Shown here in pieces: positions 1 through 5,554 of a stretch of 9,887 nucleotides of DNA; within the stretch, counting starts at the first letter, position 1, and every line of letters begins with the position of its first letter. A program made the position numbers and the translations under genes. The stretch comes from an uncultured Clostridia bacterium. GTDB taxonomy: Bacteria > Bacillota > Clostridia > Oscillospirales > Oscillospiraceae. The notes beneath the pieces are model-generated. The model was not told the DNA's origin. It saw only the letters and a list, made by a program, of their open reading frames with translations, and made no database searches. The stretch covers positions 1 to 9,887 of the forward strand of contig CAMGCA010000047.1 in the NCBI GenBank assembly GCA_946011705.1. The letters run 5' to 3'.

Positions 1-26
1 TACAAATTGACGAAACGATTTCTTAG

Positions 27-110
27 CGAGACAGCCCCTTTTGATTGCCTCCCCTGTCAGGGGAGGCGGCCGAGCATAAGCGAGGTCGGAGGGGGGCACC
101 CCTCAGCTTC
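27..110. repeat. Dispersed GC-rich palindromic repeat
   Basis: The core is a perfect palindrome, CCTCCCCTGTCAGGGGAGG at 48-66 (9-bp arms around a single T). It is followed by GGCCGAGC, GAGGTCGGAGG and a C-rich/G-rich tail (GGGGGGCACCCCTC) that ends where recognisable ATP-grasp coding begins. Sequences of this style (AGGGGAGG...GCGAGGTCGGAGGGG) recur as non-coding dispersed elements in gut Firmicutes; that statement is from memory, not a search. Here the element cuts the 3' side of the ATP-grasp remnant, so it probably marks an insertion or recombination boundary. The exact ends are uncertain. Confidence 0.55.
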
Positions 111-290
111 GCCACGAAGAAGGCCGCAAGTTCTTCGTCGCAGGTCAGCTTTTCCGTGTTGGACGCACCCACGCCGGTGTCCGGCTTTACGATCACGGGA
201 TAGCCGACTTCCTGAATGAACGCTTTGCAGCCTTCCCAATCGTCTACCAAATGGAAGCGGGCGGTCTTGACCCTGATATGCTCCCCATAG
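107..290 (-). pseudogene. Internal fragment of an ATP-grasp domain protein
   Basis: Reading the minus strand from about 290 gives an open frame beginning YGEHIRVKTARFHLVDD and passing through GYPVIVKPDTGVGAS, then TCDEELAAFF. The V-I-V-K-P-D-x-G-V-G-A-S segment is the nucleotide-binding strand and glycine loop of ATP-grasp carboxylate-amine ligases, with the Lys that contacts ATP phosphates. Only about 60 residues remain; family members are usually 300-420 residues. The upstream part and the catalytic C-terminal half, including the Mg-binding Glu/Asn motif, are absent. The fragment is bounded by the palindromic repeat on one side and by the inverted repeat at 283-335 on the other. There is no start codon with a ribosome binding site. 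The substrate cannot be told from this piece. Confidence 0.7.
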
Positions 291-335
291 AGTAGACACT
301 CGAAATAACCAAAATTTCGAGACTACACTATGGGG
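283..335. repeat. Imperfect inverted repeat beside the ATP-grasp remnant
   Basis: CCCCATAG at 283-290 is matched inversely by CTATGGGG at 328-335. The pairing continues inward imperfectly: GTAGACACTCGAAAT on the left against ATTTCGAGACTAC on the right, leaving a short central AACCAAA. It may be a small MITE-like element, two abutting transposon ends, or a recombination site; nothing in the sequence decides. The left arm is read as coding in the ATP-grasp frame (codons for Y-G-E), so the insertion boundary is not exact. Confidence 0.5.
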
Positions 336-340
336 TGAGC

Positions 341-367
341 CGCTCCCTGTCAAGCAGACAGGGAGCG
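341..367 (-). terminator. Strong hairpin downstream of the Rrf2 gene (terminator-like)
   Basis: CGCTCCCTGTC (341-351) and GACAGGGAGCG (357-367) form a perfect 11-bp stem with the 5-nt loop AAGCA. It lies 23 nt beyond the stop codon of the minus-strand Rrf2 gene, where a terminator would be expected. Neither strand has a clear T-run after the stem, so intrinsic termination is uncertain. It could instead be part of the neighbouring repeat element. Confidence 0.45.
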
Positions 368-390
368 TTCGGACCGGCGCCCGCTTCCTT

Positions 391-822
391 CTATATTACA
401 TAATCATCTCCCACTGTGCCCTGCTCCATTAAATCGGCAATGGTCACGCTTGCGAGATATTCGTGGATCACCTTATCCAGCCCCTGCCACAGGGAAAGCG
501 TCTGGCATCTTCCCGCCCGGGGGCAGGTTTCGGCATTTCCCTCCAGACAGGACACGGGGGCAAGGGATTCTTCCGTTAATTGTAAGATACTGTCTACCGT
601 GTATTGATCCGGCGATTTGTTCAGCCGGTAACCGCCGCCCTTGCCCCGGAGACTTTCCACGACCCTGGCCTTGACCAGCATCCGGATAATGCTTTCCAGG
701 TATTTTTCGGAAATCTCCTGCCGCTGGGCAATTCCCCGAAGAGAAATAAACTCATCCGTCTGATGTTCTGCCAGATCAATCATGATCCGCAGCGCGTAGC
801 GGCCTTTTGTAGAAATCAGCAT
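391..822 (-). CDS. Rrf2-family transcriptional regulator (IscR/CymR-like)
   Basis: A 143-residue winged-helix repressor of the Rrf2 family. The N-terminus MLISTKGRYALRIMIDLA is the family's first helix. A helix-turn-helix follows at about 27-50 (SLRGIAQRQEISEKYLESI), then the wing with SLRGKGGGYRL at about 57-67. Three cysteines, Cys92, Cys100 and Cys106, sit where IscR carries its Fe-S ligands, although the first spacing is wider than in E. coli IscR. Start chosen at the ATG at 822 because AAGGAGGG lies 6 nt upstream; a longer in-frame extension lacks this support. The gene is divergent from cysK, the arrangement expected of a CymR-like repressor of cysteine synthesis (in Bacillus, CymR acts together with CysK). 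The Cys cluster equally allows an Fe-S sensor of the IscR type. Family is secure; the signal sensed is inferred. Confidence 0.9.
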   Translation of the reverse strand: MLISTKGRYALRIMIDLAEHQTDEFISLRGIAQRQEISEKYLESIIRMLVKARVVESLRGKGGGYRLNKSPDQYTVDSILQLTEESLAPVSCLEGNAETCPRAGRCQTLSLWQGLDKVIHEYLASVTIADLMEQGTVGDDYVI

Positions 823-849
823 ATGGTTCCCTCCTTGTTTCTTAATCCT

Positions 850-878
850 ATTATACAGCAAGGTTTATAGGAAATCAA
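850..878 (-). promoter_or_regulatory. Promoter of the Rrf2-family gene
   Basis: On the minus strand there is a -10 box TATAAT (855 to 850) with a weaker -35 box TTGATT (878 to 873) 17 nt upstream. It lies 28 nt from the chosen ATG. The 12-bp motif TAATCCTATTAT (843-854) overlaps the -10 box, consistent with autoregulation. Confidence 0.7.
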
Positions 879-891
879 GCAAATTTTTCTA

Positions 892-920
892 TTGACAAAT
901 TGTTTCTCCTGCTGTATAAT
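892..920 (+). promoter_or_regulatory. Consensus sigma-A promoter of cysK
   Basis: TTGACA (892-897) and TATAAT (915-920) are separated by exactly 17 nt, a perfect housekeeping promoter. Transcription would begin near 927, giving a leader of about 115 nt before the cysK ATG. A promoter this strong next to a repressor gene implies that control is by repression and perhaps by the leader. Confidence 0.9.
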
Positions 921-937
921 CCTATTATTCCTAGCGT

Positions 938-1016
938 GAAGGTGGGTTTTGAAGTGAGAAACGCAAAGACCTTCTTCCGATGTTGACCCTCTACCTCGGA
1001 AACAACCACCATTTTT
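938..1016 (+). promoter_or_regulatory. Structured cysK leader with possible leader peptide
   Basis: The cysK 5' leader can fold in competing ways. GAAGGT (938-943) pairs with ACCTTC (969-974); GGTGG (941-945) pairs with CCACC (1006-1010), which is followed by ATTTTT (1011-1016); TTCCGA (975-980) pairs with TCGGAA (996-1001). A 10-codon reading frame starts at GTG 954 after an AAGGTGG sequence and ends with a Cys codon, TGT, immediately before TGA (984-986). A second short frame starts at ATG 980 and ends at TAA 1037-1039, just before the cysK ATG at 1042. Cysteine-dependent attenuation is possible but unproven. The region does not resemble a T-box or a SAM riboswitch that I can recognise. Confidence 0.35.
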
Positions 1017-1041
1017 ATACAACAATCAGGAGGAATTAACT

Positions 1042-1974
1042 ATGAGTAAGATTTATACATCCGCCGATCAGCTGATCGGAAAGACTCCCTTGCTGGAGCT
1101 GGTACATATCGAGAAGGAACTGGGTCTGGAAGCGAAGATTCTCGCCAAGCTGGAGTACTTCAACCCCGCAGGCTCCGTAAAGGATCGTATCGCCAAGGCC
1201 ATGATCGATGACGCAGAGGCCAGCGGTAAGCTGAAGCCCGGCAGTGTCATCATTGAGCCAACCTCCGGCAACACCGGCATCGGTCTGGCCTCCGTAGCCG
1301 CCGCCCGGGGCTACCGGATCATCATCGTCATGCCCGAGACCATGAGCGTGGAGCGCCGCCAGCTGATGAAGGCCTACGGCGCGGAGCTGGTGCTCACCGA
1401 GGGCGCCAAGGGCATGAAGGGCGCCATCGCCAAGGCCGATGAGCTGGCTAAGGAAATTCCGAACAGCTTCATTCCCGGCCAGTTTGTGAACCCCGCCAAC
1501 CCTGCCGTCCACCGGGCAACCACCGGCCCCGAAATCTGGGAGGACACCGACGGTAAGGTGGATATCTTTGTAGCGGGTGTCGGCACCGGCGGCACCGTCA
1601 CCGGCGTAGGCGAGTACCTCAAGAGCCAGAACCCCAACGTCAAGGTGGTTGCCGTGGAGCCTGCCACCTCCCCCGTGCTGAGCAAGGGTACACCCGGCGC
1701 CCACAAGATTCAGGGTATCGGCGCGGGCTTTGTTCCCGATGTGCTGAACACCGGCGTTTACGACGAGATCATTGCGGTGGAAAACGAGGCTGCCTTCGCC
1801 ACCGGCAAGAAGATCGGCAAGTCCGAGGGCGTGCTGGTGGGCATTTCCTCCGGCGCAGCCGTCTGGGCCGCCATCGAGCTGGCAAAGCGCCCGGAAAACA
1901 GGGGCAAGACCATTGTGGCTTTGCTGCCGGACACCGGCGACCGTTACCTCTCCACCCCGCTGTTTGCGGACTAA
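1042..1974 (+). CDS. cysK: Cysteine synthase (O-acetylserine sulfhydrylase)
   Basis: A 310-residue PLP enzyme that makes L-cysteine from O-acetyl-L-serine and sulfide in the cytoplasm. The PLP-binding lysine is Lys47 in NPAGSVKDR. The substrate-binding loop is PTSGNTG at about 73-79. The phosphate-cradling loop GTGGT is at 181-185. GISSGA near 268-273 supplies the serine that meets the pyridine nitrogen, and the C-terminal [10 protein letters not shown] at 296-305 is typical of CysK and CysM. Length is normal and the gene is intact. The start is the ATG at 1042 preceded by AGGAGG with 7-nt spacing. It is monocistronic: strong promoter upstream, terminator 22 nt downstream. The neighbouring Rrf2 regulator and the downstream MOSC remnant suggest a sulfur-metabolism locus. 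CysK rather than cystathionine beta-synthase is favoured by length and by the absence of a CBS domain. Confidence 0.96.
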   Translation: MSKIYTSADQLIGKTPLLELVHIEKELGLEAKILAKLEYFNPAGSVKDRIAKAMIDDAEASGKLKPGSVIIEPTSGNTGIGLASVAAARGYRIIIVMPETMSVERRQLMKAYGAELVLTEGAKGMKGAIAKADELAKEIPNSFIPGQFVNPANPAVHRATTGPEIWEDTDGKVDIFVAGVGTGGTVTGVGEYLKSQNPNVKVVAVEPATSPVLSKGTPGAHKIQGIGAGFVPDVLNTGVYDEIIAVENEAAFATGKKIGKSEGVLVGISSGAAVWAAIELAKRPENRGKTIVALLPDTGDRYLSTPLFAD

Positions 1975-1996
1975 CAATCATTGGAATTGGATTTCA

Positions 1997-2034
1997 GGGG
2001 CTGCTGCGTCGTGCAGCAGCCCCGCTTAAGTTTT
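1997..2034 (+). terminator. Rho-independent terminator of cysK
   Basis: GGGGCTGCTGC (1997-2007) and GCAGCAGCCCC (2013-2023) form an 11-bp perfect stem with loop GTCGT. It is followed by GCTTAAGTTTT, a modest T-rich tail, and begins 22 nt after the cysK stop codon. Confidence 0.8.
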
Positions 2035-2040
2035 CTGAAA

Positions 2041-2292
2041 GAATAGGAGGAGACCCATGGCATTGTAGGCGATGCCCACGCGGGCAACTGGCACCGGCAG
2101 GTCAGCCTGCTGGGGCAGGAGAGCGTGGAGAAAATGAAAGCCGTTTTTCCGGATATTCCCGTGGGCGCTTTTGCGGAGAATATTTTAACGGAAGGGCTGA
2201 TCCTTTACACCCTTCCGGTGGGCACCCAGCTCCAGGTTGGAGAAGTCCTGCTGGAGGTGACCCAGATCGGCAAGGAATGCCACGCCCACTGC
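2041..2292 (+). pseudogene. MOSC-domain protein remnant
   Basis: From 2056 the plus strand encodes HGIVGDAHAGNWHRQVSLL, then PVGAFAENILTEGL and EVTQIGKECHAHC, which is the core of a stand-alone MOSC (Moco sulfurase C-terminal) domain with its conserved cysteines. The usual 25-30 N-terminal residues are missing. A ribosome binding site (AGGAGG at 2046-2051) and ATG GCA (2057) are still present, but from that ATG the frame hits TAG at 2066-2068. The MOSC frame itself has an in-frame TAG just upstream of the remnant. This fits deletion of the first codons with ATGGCA joined to GGCATTGTA through shared GGCA. Homology ends after CHAHC at about 2292; the frame runs on to TAG at 2392-2394 in unrelated sequence. 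MOSC proteins act in sulfur transfer or molybdenum-cofactor chemistry, so this was possibly a functional neighbour of cysK. Confidence 0.75.
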
Positions 2293-2469
2293 GCCGACAC
2301 AACCTCGCTGCCGTCCATCGCCAAAGCCACGTCGTTGCTTTGGGTTTCCGCCGCGGTGGTTTCGGTACGTGCACGTTGCCGCAAATGCAGGTAGTCCGTC
2401 AGCGTCCGGGGTCCTTATCAGGTCGATGACATCCCCGCAGACCCAGCGCAAGGACTTCCAGCCTGTCGG
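2293..2469. other. Unassigned sequence between gene remnants
   Basis: No intact gene is visible. The minus strand of about 2290-2370 reads RTETTAAETQSNDVALAMDG, followed by SEVVSA. This low-complexity Thr/Ala/Glu composition is typical of the mature N-terminus of a secreted protein, but there is no start, signal peptide or family match. The rest shows no convincing coding, repeat or promoter. It appears to be debris between two deletion points. Confidence 0.3.
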
Positions 2470-2562
2470 TTACTTTTTCCCACCTAAGCAGACAACCGTC
2501 TCCACATGGGTGGAAACGATGCCGTGAATGTCGGGCAGTACAGGGAAATATATCACACCCCT
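2470..2562 (-). pseudogene. 3' fragment resembling a RumA-like methyltransferase
   Basis: The minus strand reads GVIYFPVLPDIHGIVSTHVE then TVVCLGGKK and stops at TAA (2470-2472). The (I/V)HGIVSTHVETVV(C/L)L signature followed by lysines resembles the C-terminal part of 23S rRNA (uracil-5-)-methyltransferase RumA/RlmD-like proteins often carried on clostridial conjugative elements. The catalytic SAM-binding and Cys motifs are absent because only about 30 residues remain. The assignment rests on a short recalled signature and needs a profile search. If right, it points to a past mobile-element insertion here. Confidence 0.4.
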
Positions 2563-2617
2563 ATGTATGAGGGAACATGTCAGCCGATATTTTCAATAAC
2601 AAACTGGAATGAATCTT

Positions 2618-2980
2618 TTATACCGGAGTTCCGACCTCAATAAGATTCCCATCCGGATCATAGAATCTGACCACGCGCTGACCCCAGCTGTGCGTCATGA
2701 GCCGATTCACATACTCCGTATTGGGATAGAGCTTTTCAAGTTTTTCCACAAAAGCGTCAATATCCGGCTCTTCAAAATACAGCTCTGTACTGTTGCTTTC
2801 CGGAATCACATTCCTGTCCGTAAACTTTTCCCAGTATCTGCGTTCCTGCAGATAAATCTGACTGGTCAGCTCCATATTTCCATCGTTATCCTGAACCAGA
2901 GATAAGCCAAACATATCTTGATAGTATTTCAAAGCTGCGGAGCAGTCCTCGACTACTATGAGTGTTCCTTTGAAAAGCAT
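2618..2980 (-). CDS. VOC-superfamily (glyoxalase/bleomycin-resistance-like) protein
   Basis: A 120-residue single vicinal-oxygen-chelate domain. Two beta-alpha-beta-beta-beta modules are recognisable: FKGTLIVVEDCSAALKYYQD at 3-22 opens the first, and TELYFEEPDIDAFVEKL (65-81) opens the second. The second ends with HSWGQRVVRFYDPDGNLIEV at 97-116, where Glu115 is the usual metal-ligand position and FYDPDGN is diagnostic. Start at ATG 2980, with AAAGGGAG 9 nt upstream; a longer in-frame extension has no such site. The substrate is unknown: family members include glyoxalases, dioxygenases and antibiotic-binding proteins. It is alone on its strand, flanked by the RumA-like tail and an IS5-type remnant. 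The gene is visibly more A+T-rich than cysK, which hints at transfer. Intact in length. Confidence 0.85.
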   Translation of the reverse strand: MLFKGTLIVVEDCSAALKYYQDMFGLSLVQDNDGNMELTSQIYLQERRYWEKFTDRNVIPESNSTELYFEEPDIDAFVEKLEKLYPNTEYVNRLMTHSWGQRVVRFYDPDGNLIEVGTPV

Positions 2981-3033
2981 TTCAGATTTCTCCCTTTGAA
3001 TTATGGTAATACCGTATAAATGCCACAATCCGC

Positions 3034-3039
3034 ATTATA
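3034..3039 (-). promoter_or_regulatory. Probable -10 box of the VOC gene
   Basis: On the minus strand TTGTATAAT places a perfect TATAAT at 3039-3034, 54 nt from the VOC start codon. No good -35 hexamer is seen at 16-18 nt (CAGCTT or similar), so the promoter is weak or activator-dependent. The A+T-rich interval up to 3103 otherwise shows nothing. Confidence 0.4.
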
Positions 3040-3103
3040 CAATAGGTGCCGAATAAAAGCTGTGGATAACCTCTGAATTTTTTGTCCGCAAAGGCGCACT
3101 GAC

Positions 3104-3343
3104 TTAAGCCGCCAGACAGGGTCTGTCAGCCAGAATCAGATTTGCCAACGCAAACATGATATTGAATTTGGCTTGTTGCTTTTCAAGCCCTCGGTATCGT
3201 GTTTTTCGGAAACGCAGCTGCTTCTTAACGACACCGAATACATGCTCTACTTTTGCCCGGACGGAGGATTTCGCCCGTTCCGCTTTCTTTGCTGCGTACT
3301 GCCCGCTTTTGCTCAGCTTCTTCATAGATATGTACCGCCTCAT
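3104..3343 (-). pseudogene. 3' end of an IS5-family transposase
   Basis: This encodes the last part of a DDE transposase. SSVRAKVEHVFGVVKKQLRF contains the R(3)E(6)K signature of IS4/IS5-group enzymes, including the catalytic Glu. It is followed by RKTRYRGLEKQQAKFNIMFA and LANLILADRPCLAA, a very typical IS5 C-terminus. The first about 250 residues, with both catalytic Asp residues, are gone, so it cannot transpose by itself. The 5' boundary lies immediately after the TAA (3354-3352) of the methyltransferase-like gene, and the remnant's first ATG (3343) has no ribosome binding site. No complete terminal inverted repeat is recognisable downstream. It probably marks the site of an old insertion and deletion. 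Confidence 0.8.
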
Positions 3344-3351
3344 ATTCCGTT

Positions 3352-3960
3352 TTATCCTTTGCGTCGTCCCAGATAGCGAAAAACCCGGTGACGGTAATCC
3401 AGATATGCGCTGCCGAACGTAACGGTTAGATAGCGCTCCTCCTGTAGAATCTGTAAATGCAGCATGGTGACGGCAAAGACTGTAAACGATGCAGTCAGTA
3501 AATTGCAGAACATCAGCAGCACGCCGATATACTGCAAGTCAAAGCCCAGAAAAGCCGGATTGCGGCTGTAGGCGTAAATACCATCCGTTACGAGTTCTGT
3601 TTTGTCTTTGACCGGGATACCGGCGCGCCAGCTATCCTTCATGCACAGAACGGAAATCAGAAAGATCAAGTCACCCACCATACCGACGCAGAACCCGGTA
3701 AAGCGGGCGTTCGCGCTCAGACGGCTCCAGCCAAATGTGATGGACAGCAGCTGCGCAGGGATAATCCCCACGGTGGCAATTCCCATCATCGTTTCCACCA
3801 TGTGGGTCTGTGTGTCCTTTCCGCGCCCGATCTGCATGGTTCGGATGCCCCGGCGCTTCTGCCGCCACTGTTTCACAAGATAAATCCCATAAAACACCGT
3901 CAAAACCAACAACGCCAGTATGCGGTAGGGTAAGGATGCTTCCAATGGCACTGTTCTCAT
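3352..3960 (-). CDS. Isoprenylcysteine carboxyl methyltransferase-family membrane protein
   Basis: A 202-residue integral membrane protein of the ICMT/PEMT-like methyltransferase group. Hydrophobic segments lie at about 11-29, 57-75, 85-105 and 138-167. The SAM-binding C-terminal core is clear: LVTDGIYAYSRNPAFLGF (123-140), then EERYL (174-178) and FGSAYLDYRHRVFRYL (182-197). In this family the conserved N-P, EE and FG-Y-Y-R-RY residues bind SAM, and the acceptor is lipid-like or prenylated. Bacterial substrates are mostly unknown. Start at ATG 3960 with AAAGGA about 8 nt upstream. It lies 19 nt after the lipoprotein gene, so it is probably the last cistron of the minus-strand operon. The stop codon adjoins the IS5 remnant, so one or two C-terminal residues may have changed. 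Confidence 0.85.
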   Translation of the reverse strand: MRTVPLEASLPYRILALLVLTVFYGIYLVKQWRQKRRGIRTMQIGRGKDTQTHMVETMMGIATVGIIPAQLLSITFGWSRLSANARFTGFCVGMVGDLIFLISVLCMKDSWRAGIPVKDKTELVTDGIYAYSRNPAFLGFDLQYIGVLLMFCNLLTASFTVFAVTMLHLQILQEERYLTVTFGSAYLDYRHRVFRYLGRRKG

Positions 3961-3979
3961 TTTTCGTTCCTTTCCGGCA

Positions 3980-4684
3980 CTACCCGTGGTAATCGCCAGT
4001 AGCGGAGTTTACTGCCACAAAGGGGACGATCTCGCCGCCAACCTCCACATAGACCTGATAGATGCCGTCCCCCAGATCCTCATAGTATTCCGGGAGCACG
4101 CCGTATTTTGCGAACAAGTCCTCCGCGAGGGCTTTTTTCCACGGTTCGTCCTCAGTGGCCTTTTCCCAGTTGGACGGGATGGGATCCTCCTGATCGCCGT
4201 ACACCCAGTAGATTGTCATATCCTGATAGTCCATTTCCAGCTCAGTCGCTCCGTTTTCCGAGGTGATGCGCATATCCCAGTTTTTGGAGGTCTGCTCCAA
4301 ATCCGAGGTCAGCAGCGCGTGAAGGGTATGATTCTCAACCGAGTATGTGCCATGCCAGCCCTCCGCGCCGATGTACCAGCTCATTTCCCCGTTTCCGCGA
4401 ATTTCCATACTGGCACCCCACTCCCCATAGCCGGGGAACAGTTCGAGAGAATCCGCAAAGGCCACAAGGTCATTCTTGTTTTGATCTAAATGCCAGGGGC
4501 CAACGAGTTCGAGATTCAGTGAAGCAGGTTCTTCCGTTGCGGCTGTGGTTTCTGCGGCCTCGGTTTCTATCTGTGAGGTCTCCTGGGTATGGACCGTGTT
4601 TGGCTCGGTTTCCGTCTTCATGCTGCACGCCTCCAAGCTGAAACACAGGGTTACGGCCAGAAGCTGGGCGATAAGTCTTTTCAT
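3980..4684 (-). CDS. Hypothetical lipoprotein
   Basis: A 234-residue predicted lipoprotein. MKRLIAQLLAVTLCFSLEAC is a signal peptide with lipobox LEAC and lipidation at Cys20. A Thr/Glu-rich linker follows at about 22-52 (TETEPNTVHTQETSQIETEA), typical of a spacer between membrane and folded domain. The rest is acidic and Trp/Tyr-rich with short beta-prone stretches (WHLDQNKNDLVAF, WYIGAEGWHGTYSV, VYVEVGGEIVPFVAVNSATG). I do not recognise a named domain; the layout resembles Clostridia lipoproteins with a lipocalin-like or DUF beta domain. Start at ATG 4684 with AAAAAGGAG 9 nt upstream, rather than an in-frame upstream extension. It sits between the alpha/beta hydrolase and the membrane methyltransferase in the same operon, which suggests an envelope role. 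Confidence 0.85.
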   Translation of the reverse strand: MKRLIAQLLAVTLCFSLEACSMKTETEPNTVHTQETSQIETEAAETTAATEEPASLNLELVGPWHLDQNKNDLVAFADSLELFPGYGEWGASMEIRGNGEMSWYIGAEGWHGTYSVENHTLHALLTSDLEQTSKNWDMRITSENGATELEMDYQDMTIYWVYGDQEDPIPSNWEKATEDEPWKKALAEDLFAKYGVLPEYYEDLGDGIYQVYVEVGGEIVPFVAVNSATGDYHG

Positions 4685-4709
4685 AATAAAAATCTCCTTT
4701 TTCGTAAGG

Positions 4710-5312
4710 TTATCGAATGGAGCTGCTGATCCATTGATCAAGGACTTTCATTTGCTCCTCTGTATGGAACCAGTGTTCTCCATCTTTCATTACAGTAAGC
4801 TTTGCGCCAATTTGGTCTGCGAACCCGGAAACGGTCTGCCTGGAAGTTAGATGATCTTTTCCGCCATACAAAATGCAGGTGGGGACACTCCACTTGATGG
4901 GATGCTTTCGCGCATAGCACAGATACTCCCAGGATAAGGTTTCTCCAAATTCCGTAGGAATCTCTTTCTTGATTTCCAGCTCATTCTCTGTTACATGGGA
5001 CCACATCATCATATCTGCAATGAGCTGTTCCATGTTTACGATGGGTGAAATAAACATGGCCTGGGAAATGTTCTTCTCGCCCAAGGCATTCATGGAGAAA
5101 AAAGCTCCGATGCTGTTTGCAATCAAAATAACGGAATCATATCCCTGGCTGTGCAGATCAAAGAAACGAGGAAATTCCTCTTTTGCTTCCCAGGGTGTTT
5201 GTGCGTGATAGTCAAATCCTATCACATCACTATCGGGAAAGAGGGGGTGGTAATGCTTCGCTTCCTCTGCGCAGCCACCTTTCCCATGTACATATATGAC
5301 TAAATGTCTCAT
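4710..5312 (-). CDS. Alpha/beta-hydrolase fold protein
   Basis: A 200-residue small hydrolase. HLVIYVHGKGG (3-13) is the first strand with the HG oxyanion motif. LIANSIGA (63-70) is the nucleophile elbow with Ser67 in A-N-S-I-G, where the first glycine of GxSxG is replaced. Asp153 in LYGGKDHL and His180 in GEHWF complete the triad. Family members are esterases, lipases or acyltransferases; this substrate is unknown. No signal peptide, so probably cytoplasmic. The start ATG at 5312 has only a weak GGAT-like site, so translation may depend on coupling to the CPBP fragment that stops 23 nt upstream. The lipoprotein gene starts 25 nt downstream, supporting an operon. Length is short but complete for the compact subclass. 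Confidence 0.85.
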   Translation of the reverse strand: MRHLVIYVHGKGGCAEEAKHYHPLFPDSDVIGFDYHAQTPWEAKEEFPRFFDLHSQGYDSVILIANSIGAFFSMNALGEKNISQAMFISPIVNMEQLIADMMMWSHVTENELEIKKEIPTEFGETLSWEYLCYARKHPIKWSVPTCILYGGKDHLTSRQTVSGFADQIGAKLTVMKDGEHWFHTEEQMKVLDQWISSSIR

Positions 5313-5335
5313 TCAGAATCATCCGATACAGATTC

Positions 5336-5542
5336 TTATTTTTGCATTTTGGTTTCCCGGAAGGAAACGCATTTTGAAACGGTGGCTGCCAAAGCGGGTA
5401 TCCACATTAACGCAAGATAGAGCCACTCCGGGCCGCCCCGGCAGATCAGGGTTTCCACCACGGCAGAAAGCAGAATCACGATGATAAAAAATGTGAATGT
5501 GGCTTTCTTTCCAATGCTTCTGTTATTCATTTCCTGTTCCAT
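5336..5542 (-). pseudogene. N-terminal fragment of a CPBP-type membrane protease
   Basis: 68 residues with two hydrophobic segments: about 15-34 (ATFTFFIIVILLSAVVETLI) and about 40-57 (WLYLALMWIPALAATVSK). The pattern of a first helix ending ..VVETLI, then (L/M)MW(I/V)PALAA, then ..VSFRE matches the start of CPBP (CAAX/Abi-type) intramembrane proteases, which are normally 230-300 residues. The EExxxR and HxxxN catalytic motifs are all beyond the truncation. The frame ends FRETKMQK-stop. AAGGAG lies 6 nt before the ATG at 5542, so the piece is still translatable. It could be a decayed gene, or could persist as a two-helix membrane peptide because it couples translation of the hydrolase. The latter is speculation. 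Confidence 0.6.
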
Positions 5543-5554
5543 TTCCTTCTCCTT

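Larger units (their letters stand above)
843..928. promoter_or_regulatory. Paired putative Rrf2 operators: 12-bp direct repeat
   Basis: TAATCCTATTAT occurs exactly at 843-854 and again at 917-928. The first copy overlaps the -10 box of the Rrf2 promoter and the second overlaps the -10 box of the cysK promoter. A related TCCTA-type half site is visible as TATAGGAA at 866-873 and as ATTCCTAG at 926-933. Two identical sequences over two divergent -10 boxes are best explained as binding sites for the adjacent regulator. That is inference, since neither copy is an exact match to a consensus I can quote. Confidence 0.55.

Noticed and set aside
921..1041. T-box or SAM riboswitch in the cysK leader
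   Set aside because: The leader is too short for a T-box, no T-box sequence is seen, and no SAM-riboswitch core is recognisable.
1036..1977. A 313-codon open frame antisense to cysK
   Set aside because: It mirrors cysK almost exactly. Its product is a Gly/Ala/His/Leu-rich string with no domain, a typical shadow of a GC-rich gene in the opposite frame, whereas cysK has all catalytic motifs.
2563..2579. MFPHT on the minus strand as part of the RumA-like fragment
   Set aside because: It resembles the motif that precedes HVETV in this family, but it is in another frame and more than 40 nt away from HVETV here, so it is probably chance.
3986..4489. A 167-codon plus-strand frame over the lipoprotein gene
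   Set aside because: Antisense shadow; the minus strand has a signal peptide, a lipobox and operon context.
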